Assembly (NCBI RefSeq): GCF_029958905.1
Contig: NZ_CP124614.1
Coordinates: 868,001 to 932,000 of the forward strand
Reading direction: 5' to 3'
DNA from: Vibrio sp. YMD68
Lineage (GTDB): Bacteria; Pseudomonadota; Gammaproteobacteria; Enterobacterales; Vibrionaceae
Length of the DNA: 64,000 nt
In this document: positions 1 through 10,935 of the stretch, piece after piece
How the letters are laid out: each line of letters opens with the position of its first letter
How positions within the stretch are numbered: position 1 is the first letter of the stretch
The notes under the pieces: generated by a model
Databases searched by the model: none
The model's input: the letters and a program-made list of their open reading frames with translations, nothing else
Told to the model about the DNA's origin: nothing
Made by a program: the position numbers and the translations under genes

Positions 1-2
1 CA

Positions 3-401
3 GGAGACTTTGCCACAAAGATTAATCAAGTTCTCAATCGCCAACCGCTGCATATTTCCCCTGAGAACCTATCCGCTGAGAATTTATCCCTTGAGAGCTT
101 ATCCCTTGAGAAGCTAGCCCCAGAAAACGCTGTCGACAAAGGCGAACTGGTTGAAACAGTGGGGTGGTGCACGGGTGGCGGACAAGACTATATTGAATTA
201 GCTGCACAAAAAGGGCTTGATGCCTTTATCTCAGGCGAGATATCAGAGCGCACCACTTACGTCGCTCGTGAACTGGGTATCCATTACTATGCAGCAGGAC
301 ACCACGCAACAGAACGATATGGCATTAAAGCATTAGGAGAGTGGTTACATTCAGAGCATGGGCTTGAGGTGATGTTCGTTGATATTGATAACCCTGTTTA
401 G
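3..401 (+). CDS. ybgI: Nif3-like dinuclear metal-centre protein (YbgI), 3' part
   Basis: Carboxy-terminal part of a Nif3/YbgI family protein; the 5' end lies outside the window and the reading frame is open from base 3. The motifs VGWCTGGGQ, DAFISGEISE and YYAAGHHATER are the family's C-terminal metal-site segments. The family forms hexameric toroids with a dinuclear metal site; its cellular role is poorly defined. Just upstream of the VGWCTGGG motif the frame carries several short repeats of an ENLS/ESLS type (roughly bases 60-125) that I do not recall in E. coli YbgI. The gene ends at a bidirectional terminator facing gltA. Confidence 0.9.
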   Translation, partial: GDFATKINQVLNRQPLHISPENLSAENLSLESLSLEKLAPENAVDKGELVETVGWCTGGGQDYIELAAQKGLDAFISGEISERTTYVARELGIHYYAAGHHATERYGIKALGEWLHSEHGLEVMFVDIDNPV

Positions 402-433
402 TTGGCATAAACCCGTGTGGCTGGAATGAAAAT

Positions 434-465
434 AAAAAAGCTTGGCACGTGGCCAAGCTTTTTAG
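434..465. terminator. Bidirectional rho-independent terminator
   Basis: Perfect 12-bp stem (435-446 paired with 452-463) around a 5-base loop, A-rich on the left and T-rich on the right. It can therefore stop ybgI on the plus strand and gltA on the minus strand. Confidence 0.85.
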
Positions 466-514
466 TTTTGTTTCTTTGCTGCCCCACTAACAACGTAGAG
501 ACAGCCCCAAACCA

Positions 515-1804
515 TTAATCACGTTCGTGAAGCGGTTGGAAATCACGTTGTTCTTGACCGGTATACAACTGACGAGGGCGTCCAATACGGTTTGTAGGAT
601 CACTGTGCATTTCGTTCCAGTGAGCTATCCAACCGATAGTGCGCGACATCGCAAAAATAACGGTAAACATCGAGACTGGAATACCAATCGCTTTAAGAAT
701 AATGCCTGAGTAAAAGTCCACGTTCGGGTAGAGCTTCTTCTCAACAAAATACTCATCAGAAAGAGCAATGCGTTCCAGTTCCATCGCAACGTCTAGCAGA
801 GGATCTTTAATATTCAGCTCTTTCAGAACGTCGTGACAAGCTTCACGCATGACTGTTGCGCGTGGATCGTAGTTTTTGTAAACACGGTGACCAAAGCCCA
901 TCAAACGGAACGGGTCTTCTTTGTCTTTTGCTTTTGCTACGTACTCTTCAATGTTATCAACGCTGCCAATTTCTTCTAACATATGAAGACACGCTTCATT
1001 GGCACCACCGTGAGCAGGGCCCCAAAGAGACGCGATACCCGCCGCAATACACGCAAATGGGTTAGCACCTGATGAACCAGCAAGACGTACTGTTGACGTT
1101 GAAGCATTTTGTTCATGATCAGCATGCAAAGTGAATATTTTGTCCATTGCGCGAGCGACAACAGGGTTTACTTCATACTCTTCACATGGGTTTGCAAACA
1201 TCATGTGTAGGAAGTTTTCAGCGTAGCTTAGTTCATTCCTTGGGTAAATAAACGGCTGACCGATAGAGTACTTGTAACACATTGCTGCCAACGTAGGCAT
1301 TTTTGATAACAGACGATAAGCCGCGATTTCACGGTGTGTATCGTTATTAATATCAAGTGAATCATGGTAGAACGCTGCGAGTGCGCCAACCACACCACAC
1401 ATCACTGCCATTGGGTGAGCATCACGTCGGAATCCGTGATAGAAACTTGCGATCTGCTCGTGGACCATAGTGTGACGAGTTACCGTGCGTTTAAAGGTTT
1501 CGTATTGCTCACGACCAGGGGCTTCACCGTAAAGAAGAATATAACAGACTTCTAAATAGTCAGCGTTGTTCGCTAACTGATCAATAGGATAGCCACGGTG
1601 CAGTAACACACCTTTTCCGCCATCAATGTAAGTGATTTGAGATTCACAAGATGCAGTGGCAAGAAAACCAGGGTCGAACGTGAAATATCCATTTGAACCT
1701 AGCTTACGAACATCAATTACTTGAGGGCCGACAGTCCCGTCCATAATTGGCAATTCGATTGGCGCTAAACCTTCAATATGAAGGGTCGCTTTCTTATCCG
1801 CCAT
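515..1804 (-). CDS. gltA: Citrate synthase (type II)
   Basis: Condenses oxaloacetate and acetyl-CoA to citrate, the entry step of the TCA cycle. The 429-residue protein has the usual length of the NADH-regulated hexameric enzymes of gamma-proteobacteria. Visible motifs include [10 protein letters not shown] and the [13 protein letters not shown] segment with the catalytic histidine region. The ATG is preceded by a good ribosome site (AAGGAG) in the minus strand. It is divergent from sdhC, the standard gltA-sdh arrangement, so the roughly 390-bp gap holds both promoters. Confidence 0.97.
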   Translation of the reverse strand: MADKKATLHIEGLAPIELPIMDGTVGPQVIDVRKLGSNGYFTFDPGFLATASCESQITYIDGGKGVLLHRGYPIDQLANNADYLEVCYILLYGEAPGREQYETFKRTVTRHTMVHEQIASFYHGFRRDAHPMAVMCGVVGALAAFYHDSLDINNDTHREIAAYRLLSKMPTLAAMCYKYSIGQPFIYPRNELSYAENFLHMMFANPCEEYEVNPVVARAMDKIFTLHADHEQNASTSTVRLAGSSGANPFACIAAGIASLWGPAHGGANEACLHMLEEIGSVDNIEEYVAKAKDKEDPFRLMGFGHRVYKNYDPRATVMREACHDVLKELNIKDPLLDVAMELERIALSDEYFVEKKLYPNVDFYSGIILKAIGIPVSMFTVIFAMSRTIGWIAHWNEMHSDPTNRIGRPRQLYTGQEQRDFQPLHERD

Positions 1805-2197
1805 AACAATCTCCTTTGTTTATTATTAATCCGTCCAGGATGTTTATTTGCCATTTTTGTACGTGTGTTCGCTTATAAAGTCAATTATTCTCCTTCGATG
1901 TGTGCACTTAGCATGACTTTTTATAGCAAATAAGTTAAAAATCTGTTCTATGTAGCAAAAATTGTTACATCAATTGTATTAGAATGTTGCCAGTCGTATA
2001 GTGACGCTAGAAATCTCGGTGAAAACCTTATAAATTCAAGGCTAGAAACAAATACGGGGTTAGCTTTTCAGTTTTTTTGTTAACATTTTATTTACAATTA
2101 ACTGGTGCTTTTCTCGTCATAATTGTTACTTAGATGTTGTGTTTTGTCGGTTTCCGCACGAGATTCGTTGATAACAATAAATGCTCAATGGAGCTGA
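1805..2197. promoter_or_regulatory. gltA-sdhC divergent regulatory region
   Basis: AT-rich 393-bp gap between divergent TCA genes; I see no gene in it. In 2079-2103 there are two GTTAA-type half elements (GTTAAC and, in inverted orientation, AGTTAATTG). They resemble ArcA direct-repeat sites, which repress sdh and gltA in enterics. The assignment rests on similarity only. Confidence 0.4.
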
Positions 2198-2590
2198 GTG
2201 AGCAAGCCCGTGAAAGAAAGAAAGTCAAGACCTGTTAATTTAGATTTACAGACAGTTAGCTTTCCAATTACTGCAATCGCATCCATCCTGCACCGAGTGG
2301 CAGGGGTGATTACGTTTGTAGCGATTGGCATATTGTTATGGCTACTGTCTCTATCCCTCGAGTCCCCTTATGGATTCAAAGAAGCCGGTGACCTTGTTAG
2401 TGGTTTCTTTGTGAAGTTTATTTTGTGGGGAATCGCCACCGCGTTGGCCTACCATATTGTTGGTGGCATACGTCACCTACTGATGGATTTCGGCTACTTT
2501 GAAGAACTCGATACTGGAGCTTTAAGTGCTAAAGTCGCTTTTGCTGCCACTGCCGTTCTATCACTTCTTGCAGGAGTACTAGTATGGTAA
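2198..2590 (+). CDS. sdhC: Succinate dehydrogenase cytochrome b556 subunit
   Basis: Large membrane anchor of complex II, binding haem b and ubiquinone together with SdhD. The 130-residue protein begins [16 protein letters not shown], which matches the Vibrio SdhC start, and uses a GTG codon after GGAG. It has three hydrophobic segments and the motif HRVAGV, with the conserved HxxxGxRH-type sequence ([12 protein letters not shown]) carrying the haem histidine. It overlaps sdhD by 7 bases, so the two are translationally coupled. Confidence 0.95.
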   Translation: MSKPVKERKSRPVNLDLQTVSFPITAIASILHRVAGVITFVAIGILLWLLSLSLESPYGFKEAGDLVSGFFVKFILWGIATALAYHIVGGIRHLLMDFGYFEELDTGALSAKVAFAATAVLSLLAGVLVW

Positions 2591-2931
2591 AGCATGTTTC
2601 ATCATTTGGACGAAATGGCGTTCACGATTATCTATTGATTCGTGCAACCGCCATTCTCATGACTCTTTACACCGTCTATTTGATTAGCTTCTTAGCTTTC
2701 TCAGGCGATATTTCTTATATCTCTTGGACTCAATTTTTCGGTAGCACATTTACTAAAGTCTTCACCATGCTTGCTTTACTGTCCGTGCTGATTCATGCAT
2801 GGATTGGTCTATGGCAGGTGCTAACGGATTACGTCAAATGCGCAACCTTGCGTGGCGGTTTGCTGTTAGTTGTTGTGGTGGCACTATTGAGCTATTTTTT
2901 CTCTGGTTTTTATATTTTGTGGGGTGCGTAA
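2584..2931 (+). CDS. sdhD: Succinate dehydrogenase hydrophobic anchor subunit
   Basis: Small 115-residue anchor of complex II with three predicted membrane helices. Visible family features are the N-terminal [15 protein letters not shown] and the [13 protein letters not shown] segment, which contains the haem/quinone-site residues. It overlaps sdhC and is followed immediately by the GTG of sdhA, as expected for the sdhCDAB operon. Confidence 0.95.
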   Translation: MVKHVSSFGRNGVHDYLLIRATAILMTLYTVYLISFLAFSGDISYISWTQFFGSTFTKVFTMLALLSVLIHAWIGLWQVLTDYVKCATLRGGLLLVVVVALLSYFFSGFYILWGA

Positions 2932-4698
2932 GTGACTATTCCAGTTCGAGAATTCGATGCCGTTGTAATTGGCGCTGGTGGTGCAGGGATGCGCGCTGCA
3001 CTACAAATTTCAGAGCAAGGCCTTTCATGTGCTTTGCTGTCTAAAGTGTTTCCAACACGATCTCATACAGTATCAGCCCAGGGCGGTATTACCGTAGCCC
3101 TTGGCAATGCTCATGAAGATCACTGGGAGCAGCACATGTACGACACCGTAAAAGGTTCTGATTACATCGGAGACCAAGATGCGATTGAGTATATGTGTAA
3201 AAATGGTCCTGAGTCAGTTATTGAACTAGAAAAGATGGGTTTACCATTTTCTCGTTTTGATAATGGCACGATTTACCAACGCCCGTTTGGTGGTCAATCG
3301 AAAAACTTTGGTGGTGAGCAAGCCGCTCGTACAGCAGCAGCAGCAGACCGTACGGGTCACGCTTTACTCCACACCTTATACCAGCAAAATATTAAGCACG
3401 AGACCACCATTTTTTCAGAATGGTACGCGCTTGATTTAGTAAAGAATGAAGATGGCGCTATTTTAGGTACCACCGCTTTGTGCATGGAAACGGGCGAAGT
3501 CTGCTACTTTAAAGCTAAAGCAACCATACTGGCGACAGGTGGTGCGGGGCGTATCTACGCGTCAACGACGAATGCACATATTAACACTGGTGACGGCGTA
3601 GGTATGGCTATCCGTGCGGGTGTCCCAATGCAAGATATTGAAATGTGGCAGTTCCACCCAACAGGGATAGCGGGTGCAGGTACATTGGTGACCGAAGGTT
3701 GTCGTGGAGAAGGTGGCTATCTTTTAAATAATGATGGTGAGCGCTTCATGGAGCGTTATGCACCTAATGCAAAAGATCTGGCTGGTCGAGACGTTGTTGC
3801 GCGTTCAATGATGATTGAGATTCGTGAAGGTCGAGGATGTGATGGACCTTGGGGGCCACATATCAAGCTTAAACTCGATCACTTAGGTAAAGAGACGTTA
3901 GAGTCGCGCTTACCGGGTGTTTGTGAATTATCTCGTACGTTTGCACACGTTGATCCAGTTAAAGAGCCGATTCCAGTGATTCCAACTTGTCATTACATGA
4001 TGGGTGGTATTCCGACTCAAGTGTCAGGTCAGGCAATCAAGCAAGATGCTAATGGTGCTGATGTCGAAGTCCAAGGCTTATTTGCATGTGGTGAAATTGC
4101 TTCAGTATCTGTTCATGGCGCAAACCGTTTAGGTGGTAACTCACTACTTGATTTGGTTGTATTCGGTCGTGCAACAGGGCTTCATCTTGGTGAAACGCTC
4201 AGAAAGCAGGAAGATGCTAAACCAGCAACAGATGAAGACATTGCTCGTTCGCTTGAGCGATACAATCGTTGGGAAAACAGTACTGATGGTGAAGACCCAG
4301 CTGTTATCCGCAAAGATTTACAGCAATGCATGCAAAATAACTTCTCGGTATTCCGTGAAGGCGATGCGATGGCAAAAGGTTTAGAAGAGCTTAAAGAGAT
4401 CAGAAAGCGTCTGAACAATGCGCATTTATCGGATAAATCAACCGAGTTTAATACGCAGCGAGTTGAATGTCTTGAGCTTGAGAACTTAATGGAAACGGCT
4501 TTTGCTACTGCAGTCGCTGCAAACTTCCGTACGGAAAGTCGCGGTGCTCATGCGAGATATGATTTCCCTGATCGTGATGATGCAGAGTGGTTATGCCATT
4601 CAATTTATAACCCTGAGACAGAAAGCATGTCAAAACGGGGTGTAAATATGGAACCTGTACATCGTGAAGCATTTCCACCGAAAGCTAGAACGTACTAA
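2932..4698 (+). CDS. sdhA: Succinate dehydrogenase flavoprotein subunit
   Basis: Catalytic subunit that oxidises succinate to fumarate and passes electrons to SdhB. 588 residues, the normal length. The N-terminal dinucleotide fold [13 protein letters not shown] binds FAD, and [10 protein letters not shown] contains the histidine that covalently links FAD. Active-site segments such as QFHPTG and the HxxxR-type C-terminal motifs are present. It starts with GTG directly after the sdhD stop. Confidence 0.97.
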   Translation: MTIPVREFDAVVIGAGGAGMRAALQISEQGLSCALLSKVFPTRSHTVSAQGGITVALGNAHEDHWEQHMYDTVKGSDYIGDQDAIEYMCKNGPESVIELEKMGLPFSRFDNGTIYQRPFGGQSKNFGGEQAARTAAAADRTGHALLHTLYQQNIKHETTIFSEWYALDLVKNEDGAILGTTALCMETGEVCYFKAKATILATGGAGRIYASTTNAHINTGDGVGMAIRAGVPMQDIEMWQFHPTGIAGAGTLVTEGCRGEGGYLLNNDGERFMERYAPNAKDLAGRDVVARSMMIEIREGRGCDGPWGPHIKLKLDHLGKETLESRLPGVCELSRTFAHVDPVKEPIPVIPTCHYMMGGIPTQVSGQAIKQDANGADVEVQGLFACGEIASVSVHGANRLGGNSLLDLVVFGRATGLHLGETLRKQEDAKPATDEDIARSLERYNRWENSTDGEDPAVIRKDLQQCMQNNFSVFREGDAMAKGLEELKEIRKRLNNAHLSDKSTEFNTQRVECLELENLMETAFATAVAANFRTESRGAHARYDFPDRDDAEWLCHSIYNPETESMSKRGVNMEPVHREAFPPKARTY

Positions 4699-4713
4699 GG
4701 AGAGGCCCCGATT

Positions 4714-5427
4714 ATGAAATTGAATTTCTCTTTGTATCGTTACAACCCGGATACAGACCAAAAGCCTTACATGAAGGACTACGTGTTGGAAGTCGAAGAT
4801 GGCTCAGACATGATGGTACTTGATGCGCTTATATTACTTAAAGAGCAAGACCCAAGCATATCGTTCAGACGCTCATGTCGAGAAGGTGTATGCGGCTCTG
4901 ATGGCGTAAATATGAATGGTAAAAACGGGTTAGCGTGTATTACTCCTTTGTCAGATTTATCGGCGAAAGGAACCATAGTCATACGCCCATTACCAGGATT
5001 ACCAGTTGTTCGCGACTTGGTTGTGGATATGACACAGTTTTACGACAACTACTCTAAAGTTAAGCCATTCCTAGTGACTGATGGTAATTTACCGCCGTCA
5101 CGTGAGAATTTGCAAAGCCCAGATGAGCGTGCACATTTAGATGGTTTATACGAGTGTATTATGTGTGCTTGTTGTACGACATCTTGCCCTTCATTTTGGT
5201 GGAACCCAGACAAGTTTATTGGCCCAGCAGGGTTACTTGCCGCGTATCGTTGGTTAATTGATAGCCGAGATACAGCAACGGATGAACGCTTATCGAATCT
5301 TGACGATGCGTTTAGCGTTTTTCGTTGCCATGGCATCATGAATTGTGTAAGTGTTTGTCCTAAAGGATTAAATCCTACGAAGGCTATTGGTCATATTAAG
5401 ACTATGTTAGTCAATCGTTCGGTTTAA
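4714..5427 (+). CDS. sdhB: Succinate dehydrogenase iron-sulfur subunit
   Basis: Carries electrons from SdhA to the quinone site. The 237-residue protein has a [2Fe-2S] plant-ferredoxin-type domain (CREGVCGSDG ... C) followed by two cysteine clusters, CIMCACCTTSCPS and CHGIMNCVSVCPKG, that bind the 4Fe and 3Fe centres. It lies 15 bases after sdhA, with an AGGAGAGG ribosome site between them. Confidence 0.97.
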   Translation: MKLNFSLYRYNPDTDQKPYMKDYVLEVEDGSDMMVLDALILLKEQDPSISFRRSCREGVCGSDGVNMNGKNGLACITPLSDLSAKGTIVIRPLPGLPVVRDLVVDMTQFYDNYSKVKPFLVTDGNLPPSRENLQSPDERAHLDGLYECIMCACCTTSCPSFWWNPDKFIGPAGLLAAYRWLIDSRDTATDERLSNLDDAFSVFRCHGIMNCVSVCPKGLNPTKAIGHIKTMLVNRSV

Positions 5428-5438
5428 ATTAATAAGAT

Positions 5439-5462
5439 TGTCGCCCTAGGATTAGGGCGACA
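5439..5462 (+). repeat. Intercistronic hairpin between sdhB and sucA
   Basis: Perfect 10-bp inverted repeat (5439-5448 with 5453-5462) and a 4-base loop, with no following T-run. It is therefore more likely an mRNA-stability or processing element within the sdh-suc transcript than a terminator. Confidence 0.6.
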
Positions 5463-5516
5463 GACAGTCGATCTATAGGTCGACGTAAACGTGAAAACTA
5501 CTGGTTAAGGGAAAAT

Positions 5517-8342
5517 ATGCACAACGGCGTGATGAAGGCATGGCTCGAGTCTTCACACTTGGCTGGCGCCAATGCGACTTATGTAGAAGAACTCTACGAA
5601 ACGTATCTAAGTGATCCCGATCTGGTAAGTGAGGAGTGGAAACGTGTGTTTGAAGATTTGCCTGTGCAATCTTCAGAAGTGGTTGAACAACCGCATTCAC
5701 GTGTCCGTGATTACTTCCGTCGGCTTGCTCAAGAGACTAAGCATTACAATGTCCAAGTTAGTGATCCTGATGTCGATGTTAAACAAGTAAAAGTACTGCA
5801 GCTTATTAATGCGTTCCGCTTCCGAGGGCATCAAGCTGCGAACCTAGACCCCCTAGGTTTATGGGTTAGACCTGCTGTTCCAGATCTTGACCCTTCTTTC
5901 CACCATCTTACCGAAGAAGACTTTGATGAAACATTCAATGTCGGTTCTTTTGCTATCGGGCAAGAGACGATGGTCCTCAAAGATCTCTATAAAGCACTGA
6001 AGCAGACCTATTGTGGTTCAATTGGTGCCGAATACATGCACATGACAAACACAGAACAAAAACGTTGGATTCAACAACGTTTGGAATCTGTGTCGGGTCA
6101 ACCTTCTTTTAACCTTGAAGAGAAACGTGATTTTCTTGAAGAGCTAACCGCTGCTGAAGGGTTAGAGCGTTACTTGGGTGCTAAATTCCCAGGAGCAAAA
6201 CGCTTTTCTCTTGAAGGTGGTGACGCTTTAATCCCGATGACGAAAGAACTGATTCGTCATGCTGGTGGTCAAGGCATGAGAGAAGTGGTTATCGGGATGG
6301 CTCACCGTGGCCGTCTGAACATGTTAGTTAATGTTCTGGGTAAAAAACCTCAAGATTTGTTTGATGAGTTTGCCGGTAAACATGATGATACATGGGGTAC
6401 GGGTGATGTTAAGTATCACCAAGGTTTTTCAGCGGACTTCGCTACACCGGGTGGCAATGTCCACTTAGCATTGGCCTTTAACCCATCTCACCTTGAAATC
6501 GTTAACCCAGTGGTTATCGGTTCGGTTCGAGCTCGTCAAGATCGCCTAAATGATAAAGATGGAAGCGTTGTTCTTCCTATTACTGTCCATGGTGATTCTG
6601 CCATTGCAGGGCAGGGTGTCGTGCAAGAGACGTTTAATATGTCTCAAACCCGCGGCTTCCGCGTTGGTGGGACGGTACGAATTGTCGTGAATAACCAAGT
6701 TGGTTTCACTACTTCGAACCCTCGCGACACGCGCTCTACCATGTACTGTACTGATATTGCGAAAATGGTACAGGCTCCGATATTCCACGTTAATGCTGAT
6801 GATCCTGAAGCGGTCGCTTTCGTTGCTCGCTTAGCGCTTGATTATAGAAATGAATTTAAACGCGACGTCGTGATTGAGTTGGTGTGTTATCGACGCCATG
6901 GTCACAATGAAGCGGATGAACCAAACGCCACCCAGCCGTTGATGTATCAAAAGATCAAAAAGCACCCAACCCCACGTAAGCTTTATGCTGATGTATTGAT
7001 TGACCGAGGCGAGTTCGATATCGAAACCGCGACTGAGTTAGTTAATGGGTACCGCGATGCACTTGATCACGGTGAGGTTGTGGTCAAAGAGTGGCGTCCA
7101 ATGGCGCTTCATTCTGTCGATTGGTCCCCATATCTTGGTCATGACTGGGATATCGATTGGGATAGCAAAATCGATGTAGAACGTTTGAGAGATCTGGGTA
7201 ACCGAATTTGTCAGTACCCGGAAAGTCATAAGCTGCAAAGTCGTGTGAACAAGCTTTACAACGACCGCTTAGCGATGGTAAGTGGCGAAAAACGCGTTGA
7301 CTGGGGCATGGCTGAAACAATGGCTTATGCAACCTTGGTTGATGATGGTAAGCGTATCCGTATTTCAGGGCAGGACTCTGGACGCGGAACTTTCTTCCAC
7401 CGTCATGCTGTACTGCACAACCAAACCGATGCGAGTACCTACATTCCATTAGATAACGTTCACGATAAACAAGGTCCATTCCAAGTGTTTGACTCTGTTC
7501 TATCTGAAGAAGCGGTACTGGCCTTTGAGTATGGTTACGCAACGGCTGAACCTGGTGGTTTGACGCTTTGGGAAGCGCAATTTGGTGATTTTGCCAATGG
7601 TGCCCAAGTGGTTATCGATCAATTCATTTCTTCTGGTGAGCAAAAATGGGCACGTTTGTGTGGCCTAACCATGTTGCTACCTCATGGATATGAAGGGCAG
7701 GGCCCAGAACACTCGTCTGCACGTTTAGAGCGCTACTTGCAATTATGTGCTGAGCAAAATATGCAGATCGTCGTGCCGTCTACACCGGCTCAGGTTTACC
7801 ACATGATTCGACGTCAAGTGGTGCGCCCAATGCGTCGTCCGTTGATCGTCATGTCGCCGAAATCCTTGCTACGTCATCCCCTATGTACTTCTTCTTTTGA
7901 AGATCTTGCTGAGGGCACTTTCCAATCGGCGATTGGGGAAGTGGATGAATTAGAAGCGTCTAACGTTAAGCAGGTCGTCTTCTGTTCAGGTAAGGTTTAC
8001 TACGACTTACTCGCTCAACGCAGAAATAATGAGCAAGATGATGTCGCTATTGTGCGGATAGAACAATTGTACCCATTCCCATTAGAGGATGTGCAAGCTG
8101 CTATTGCTCCTTATTCAAATGCAAAAGAATTTGTTTGGTGTCAAGAAGAGCCGCAAAACCAAGGGGCTTGGTACAGTAGCCAGCATAATTTCTTATCGGC
8201 AATACCTACTGATGCGAAGCTACGCTATACAGGTAGACCTGCTTCAGCGTCACCGGCCGTTGGTTATATGTCGGTGCACCTGAAACAACAAAAAGCGTTA
8301 GTTGACGATGCTTTGACCATCAACCCAAAAGTTTCGAATTAA
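5517..8342 (+). CDS. sucA: 2-oxoglutarate dehydrogenase E1 component
   Basis: Thiamine-diphosphate-dependent decarboxylase subunit of the 2-oxoglutarate dehydrogenase complex. 941 residues, close to E. coli SucA. Visible features are the short N-terminal E2-binding segment, IGMAHRGRLNMLVNV, the cofactor-binding region GDSAIAGQGVVQETFN, and the C-terminal transketolase-like part with GQDSGRGTFFHRH. It is followed 28 bases later by sucB in the same transcript. Confidence 0.97.
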   Translation: MHNGVMKAWLESSHLAGANATYVEELYETYLSDPDLVSEEWKRVFEDLPVQSSEVVEQPHSRVRDYFRRLAQETKHYNVQVSDPDVDVKQVKVLQLINAFRFRGHQAANLDPLGLWVRPAVPDLDPSFHHLTEEDFDETFNVGSFAIGQETMVLKDLYKALKQTYCGSIGAEYMHMTNTEQKRWIQQRLESVSGQPSFNLEEKRDFLEELTAAEGLERYLGAKFPGAKRFSLEGGDALIPMTKELIRHAGGQGMREVVIGMAHRGRLNMLVNVLGKKPQDLFDEFAGKHDDTWGTGDVKYHQGFSADFATPGGNVHLALAFNPSHLEIVNPVVIGSVRARQDRLNDKDGSVVLPITVHGDSAIAGQGVVQETFNMSQTRGFRVGGTVRIVVNNQVGFTTSNPRDTRSTMYCTDIAKMVQAPIFHVNADDPEAVAFVARLALDYRNEFKRDVVIELVCYRRHGHNEADEPNATQPLMYQKIKKHPTPRKLYADVLIDRGEFDIETATELVNGYRDALDHGEVVVKEWRPMALHSVDWSPYLGHDWDIDWDSKIDVERLRDLGNRICQYPESHKLQSRVNKLYNDRLAMVSGEKRVDWGMAETMAYATLVDDGKRIRISGQDSGRGTFFHRHAVLHNQTDASTYIPLDNVHDKQGPFQVFDSVLSEEAVLAFEYGYATAEPGGLTLWEAQFGDFANGAQVVIDQFISSGEQKWARLCGLTMLLPHGYEGQGPEHSSARLERYLQLCAEQNMQIVVPSTPAQVYHMIRRQVVRPMRRPLIVMSPKSLLRHPLCTSSFEDLAEGTFQSAIGEVDELEASNVKQVVFCSGKVYYDLLAQRRNNEQDDVAIVRIEQLYPFPLEDVQAAIAPYSNAKEFVWCQEEPQNQGAWYSSQHNFLSAIPTDAKLRYTGRPASASPAVGYMSVHLKQQKALVDDALTINPKVSN

Positions 8343-8370
8343 GAACTAGAAGTAAAAGGAAGACACGAAT

Positions 8371-9579
8371 ATGACTATTGAAATTCTGGTTCCAGACTTA
8401 CCTGAATCAGTAGCAGACGCAACGGTAGCAACATGGCACAAACAGCCAGGCGAAGCGGTTGCGCGCGACGAAGTAATTGTAGACATTGAAACCGATAAAG
8501 TGGTTCTAGAAGTACCGGCTCCTGAAGCGGGTATTTTAGAAGCTATTATTGAAGAAGAGGGTGCTACGGTACTGTCAAAACAGCTTATTGCTCGACTCAA
8601 GCCTGGTGCTGTAGCGGGTGAGCCGACATCGGATACAACCGATGAAACAGAAGCATCGCCTGACAAACGTCATAAAGCGTCATTAACGGATGAAAATAAC
8701 GACGCACTTAGCCCAGCAGTACGTCGCTTGCTAGCAGAACATAGCTTGGAAGCGTCTCAGGTTAAAGGTACGGGTGTTGGTGGTCGTATAACACGTGAAG
8801 ACATTGATGCGCATTTAGCTGCGGCCAAATCGGCACCAGCAGCAAAAGAAGAGCCTATACAAGCTGCTCCTACTGCTGCTCGCAGTCAGAAACGTGTGCC
8901 AATGACTCGCCTGCGTAAAACCGTTGCAAATCGTCTATTGGAAGCCAAAAATAGCACGGCAATGCTGACGACGTTTAACGAAGTGAATATGAAGCCTATC
9001 ATGGACTTGCGTAAGCAATACCAAGATAGCTTTGAAAAACGCCACGGCACGCGCTTAGGCTTTATGTCTTTCTATGTCAAAGCCGTAACAGAAGCGCTGA
9101 AGCGTTACCCTGAAGTCAATGCATCAATCGATGGTACTGATATTGTTTACCACAATTACTTTGATATTAGCATGGCGGTTTCTACGCCGCGTGGCTTGGT
9201 GACTCCAGTATTAAAAGACTGTGATACGCTAGGTTTTGCTGATATCGAAAAAGGCATCAAAGAGCTTGCGATTAAAGGTCGTGACGGTAAGTTAACGGTC
9301 GATGAACTGATTGGCGGTAACTTCACTATCACTAACGGTGGTGTTTTTGGTTCTCTAATGTCTACGCCAATCATTAACCCACCTCAAGCGGCAATTTTGG
9401 GTATGCACAAAATCCAAGACCGTCCAATGGCGGTTGATGGAAAAGTAGAGATTCTACCAATGATGTACCTAGCGCTTTCTTACGATCACCGTCTCATTGA
9501 CGGTCGTGAATCAGTTGGCTTCCTAGTGACCATTAAAGAACTGCTAGAAGATCCTGCTCGCTTGTTACTTGATGTATAA
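8371..9579 (+). CDS. sucB: Dihydrolipoyl succinyltransferase (E2)
   Basis: Core acyltransferase of the 2-oxoglutarate dehydrogenase complex. The 402-residue protein contains, in order, one lipoyl domain (lipoylated Lys43 in the [17 protein letters not shown] segment), an Ala/Pro linker, a small E1/E3-binding domain ([11 protein letters not shown] ... GTGVGGRIT) and a catalytic acyltransferase domain ending with [13 protein letters not shown]. The E3 subunit gene is not here, which is usual because lpd sits with pdh. Confidence 0.97.
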   Translation: MTIEILVPDLPESVADATVATWHKQPGEAVARDEVIVDIETDKVVLEVPAPEAGILEAIIEEEGATVLSKQLIARLKPGAVAGEPTSDTTDETEASPDKRHKASLTDENNDALSPAVRRLLAEHSLEASQVKGTGVGGRITREDIDAHLAAAKSAPAAKEEPIQAAPTAARSQKRVPMTRLRKTVANRLLEAKNSTAMLTTFNEVNMKPIMDLRKQYQDSFEKRHGTRLGFMSFYVKAVTEALKRYPEVNASIDGTDIVYHNYFDISMAVSTPRGLVTPVLKDCDTLGFADIEKGIKELAIKGRDGKLTVDELIGGNFTITNGGVFGSLMSTPIINPPQAAILGMHKIQDRPMAVDGKVEILPMMYLALSYDHRLIDGRESVGFLVTIKELLEDPARLLLDV

Positions 9580-9589
9580 GTAGAGCAAT

Positions 9590-9624
9590 ATGGGGAGCCC
9601 GTTTCGACGGTCTCTCCATTTTTA
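9590..9624 (+). terminator. Imperfect terminator/attenuator between sucB and sucC
   Basis: A 13-bp stem with one wobble and one mismatch, followed by CCATTTTT. It sits 10 bases after sucB in a 189-bp gap, so it may give partial termination and set the sucAB to sucCD ratio. Confidence 0.5.
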
Positions 9625-9768
9625 CAAATTAAGTATGCTCACACTTAATTTGTATTTTATCGTTTAAGCGATAGATATTTAGAAGCACCCTACGATGTAG
9701 ACTCAGTATGACTGAAAGTCTAATGGAAATAATAAATCCCTTTAGGGATAAACAAATGGAAATAAACA

Positions 9769-10935
9769 ATGAATTTGCATGAATACCAAGCCAAACAGCT
9801 GTTTGCAGAATTCGGTTTGCCTGTACCAGAAGGTTTCGCATGTGATACGCCTCAAGAAGCGTTTGAAGCTGCTGGCCGTATCAGCACAGAAAAAAAAGTT
9901 GTTAAGTGTCAAGTACACGCTGGTGGCCGTGGTAAAGCGGGCGGCGTAGAGCTACACGACACGAAAGAAGGCGTTAAAGAGTTTGCACAAAAGTGGCTAG
10001 GTAAAAACCTAGTGACTTACCAAACAGACGCTAATGGTCAGCCTGTAACCAAGATCCTAGTTGAAGAAGCATCGAACATTGCTAACGAGCTTTACCTAGG
10101 TGCTGTTGTTGACCGTGCAACGCGCAAAATTGTATTCATGGCGTCAACTGAAGGCGGTGTGGACATTGAGAAAATCGCTGAAGAAACGCCAGAGTTGATT
10201 CACCAATCTGCGATCGACCCTCTCGTTGGCCCTCAAGCATACCAAGGACGTGAATTGGCATTCAAACTTGGTCTAGCTGGCGATCAAATTAAACAGTTCG
10301 TTAAGATCTTCATGGGTCTTGGTGAAATGTTCTCTCAGTACGATCTAGCTCTACTAGAAATCAACCCGCTTGTTATTACAAGTGAAGGTAACCTTCTGTG
10401 TCTTGACGGCAAGATCAACATTGATTCAAACGCAATGTACCGTCAGCCAAAACTTCGTGAAATGCACGATCCTTCGCAAGAAGACGAGCGTGAAGCACAC
10501 GCAGCTCAGTGGGAACTGAACTACGTAGCTCTTGATGGCAACGTTGGCTGTATGGTTAACGGTGCAGGCCTTGCTATGGGTACGATGGATATCGTAAACC
10601 TACACGGCGGCAAGCCAGCAAACTTCCTTGATGTAGGCGGCGGTGCAACAAAAGAGCGTGTAGCTGAAGCATTCAAGATCATCCTTTCTGATGACAATGT
10701 TAAAGCAGTACTAGTAAACATCTTCGGTGGCATCGTTCGTTGTGACATGATCGCTGAAGGTATTATTGGTGCCGTTAAAGAAGTTGGCGTAACCGTACCT
10801 GTGGTTGTTCGTCTAGAAGGTACCAACGCAGACCTAGGTCGCGAAGTACTTGCTAATTCTGATGTTGATATCATTGCAGCTGAATCTCTAACAGATGCTG
10901 CTCAGAAAGTTGTTGCTGCTGCGGAGGCTAAATAA
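9769..10935 (+). CDS. sucC: Succinyl-CoA synthetase beta subunit (ADP-forming)
   Basis: Beta subunit of succinate-CoA ligase, which makes succinate and ATP from succinyl-CoA. 388 residues with an N-terminal ATP-grasp domain ([20 protein letters not shown]) and a C-terminal ligase domain containing [11 protein letters not shown]. The 189-bp gap before it, with an upstream hairpin, suggests its own promoter as well as readthrough from sucB. It overlaps the next gene by one base (TAATG). Confidence 0.97.
   Translation: MNLHEYQAKQLFAEFGLPVPEGFACDTPQEAFEAAGRISTEKKVVKCQVHAGGRGKAGGVELHDTKEGVKEFAQKWLGKNLVTYQTDANGQPVTKILVEEASNIANELYLGAVVDRATRKIVFMASTEGGVDIEKIAEETPELIHQSAIDPLVGPQAYQGRELAFKLGLAGDQIKQFVKIFMGLGEMFSQYDLALLEINPLVITSEGNLLCLDGKINIDSNAMYRQPKLREMHDPSQEDEREAHAAQWELNYVALDGNVGCMVNGAGLAMGTMDIVNLHGGKPANFLDVGGGATKERVAEAFKIILSDDNVKAVLVNIFGGIVRCDMIAEGIIGAVKEVGVTVPVVVRLEGTNADLGREVLANSDVDIIAAESLTDAAQKVVAAAEAK

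Noticed and set aside
5439..5462. Terminator between sdhB and sucA
   Set aside because: The stem is strong but no T-run follows, and sdh-suc normally forms one transcript.
7084..7542. Long open frame on the minus strand opposite sucA
   Set aside because: It lies wholly inside sucA, has no ribosome site, and its residues fit only the codon structure of the opposite strand. Similar shadow frames occur under metG, sucC and rsxC.
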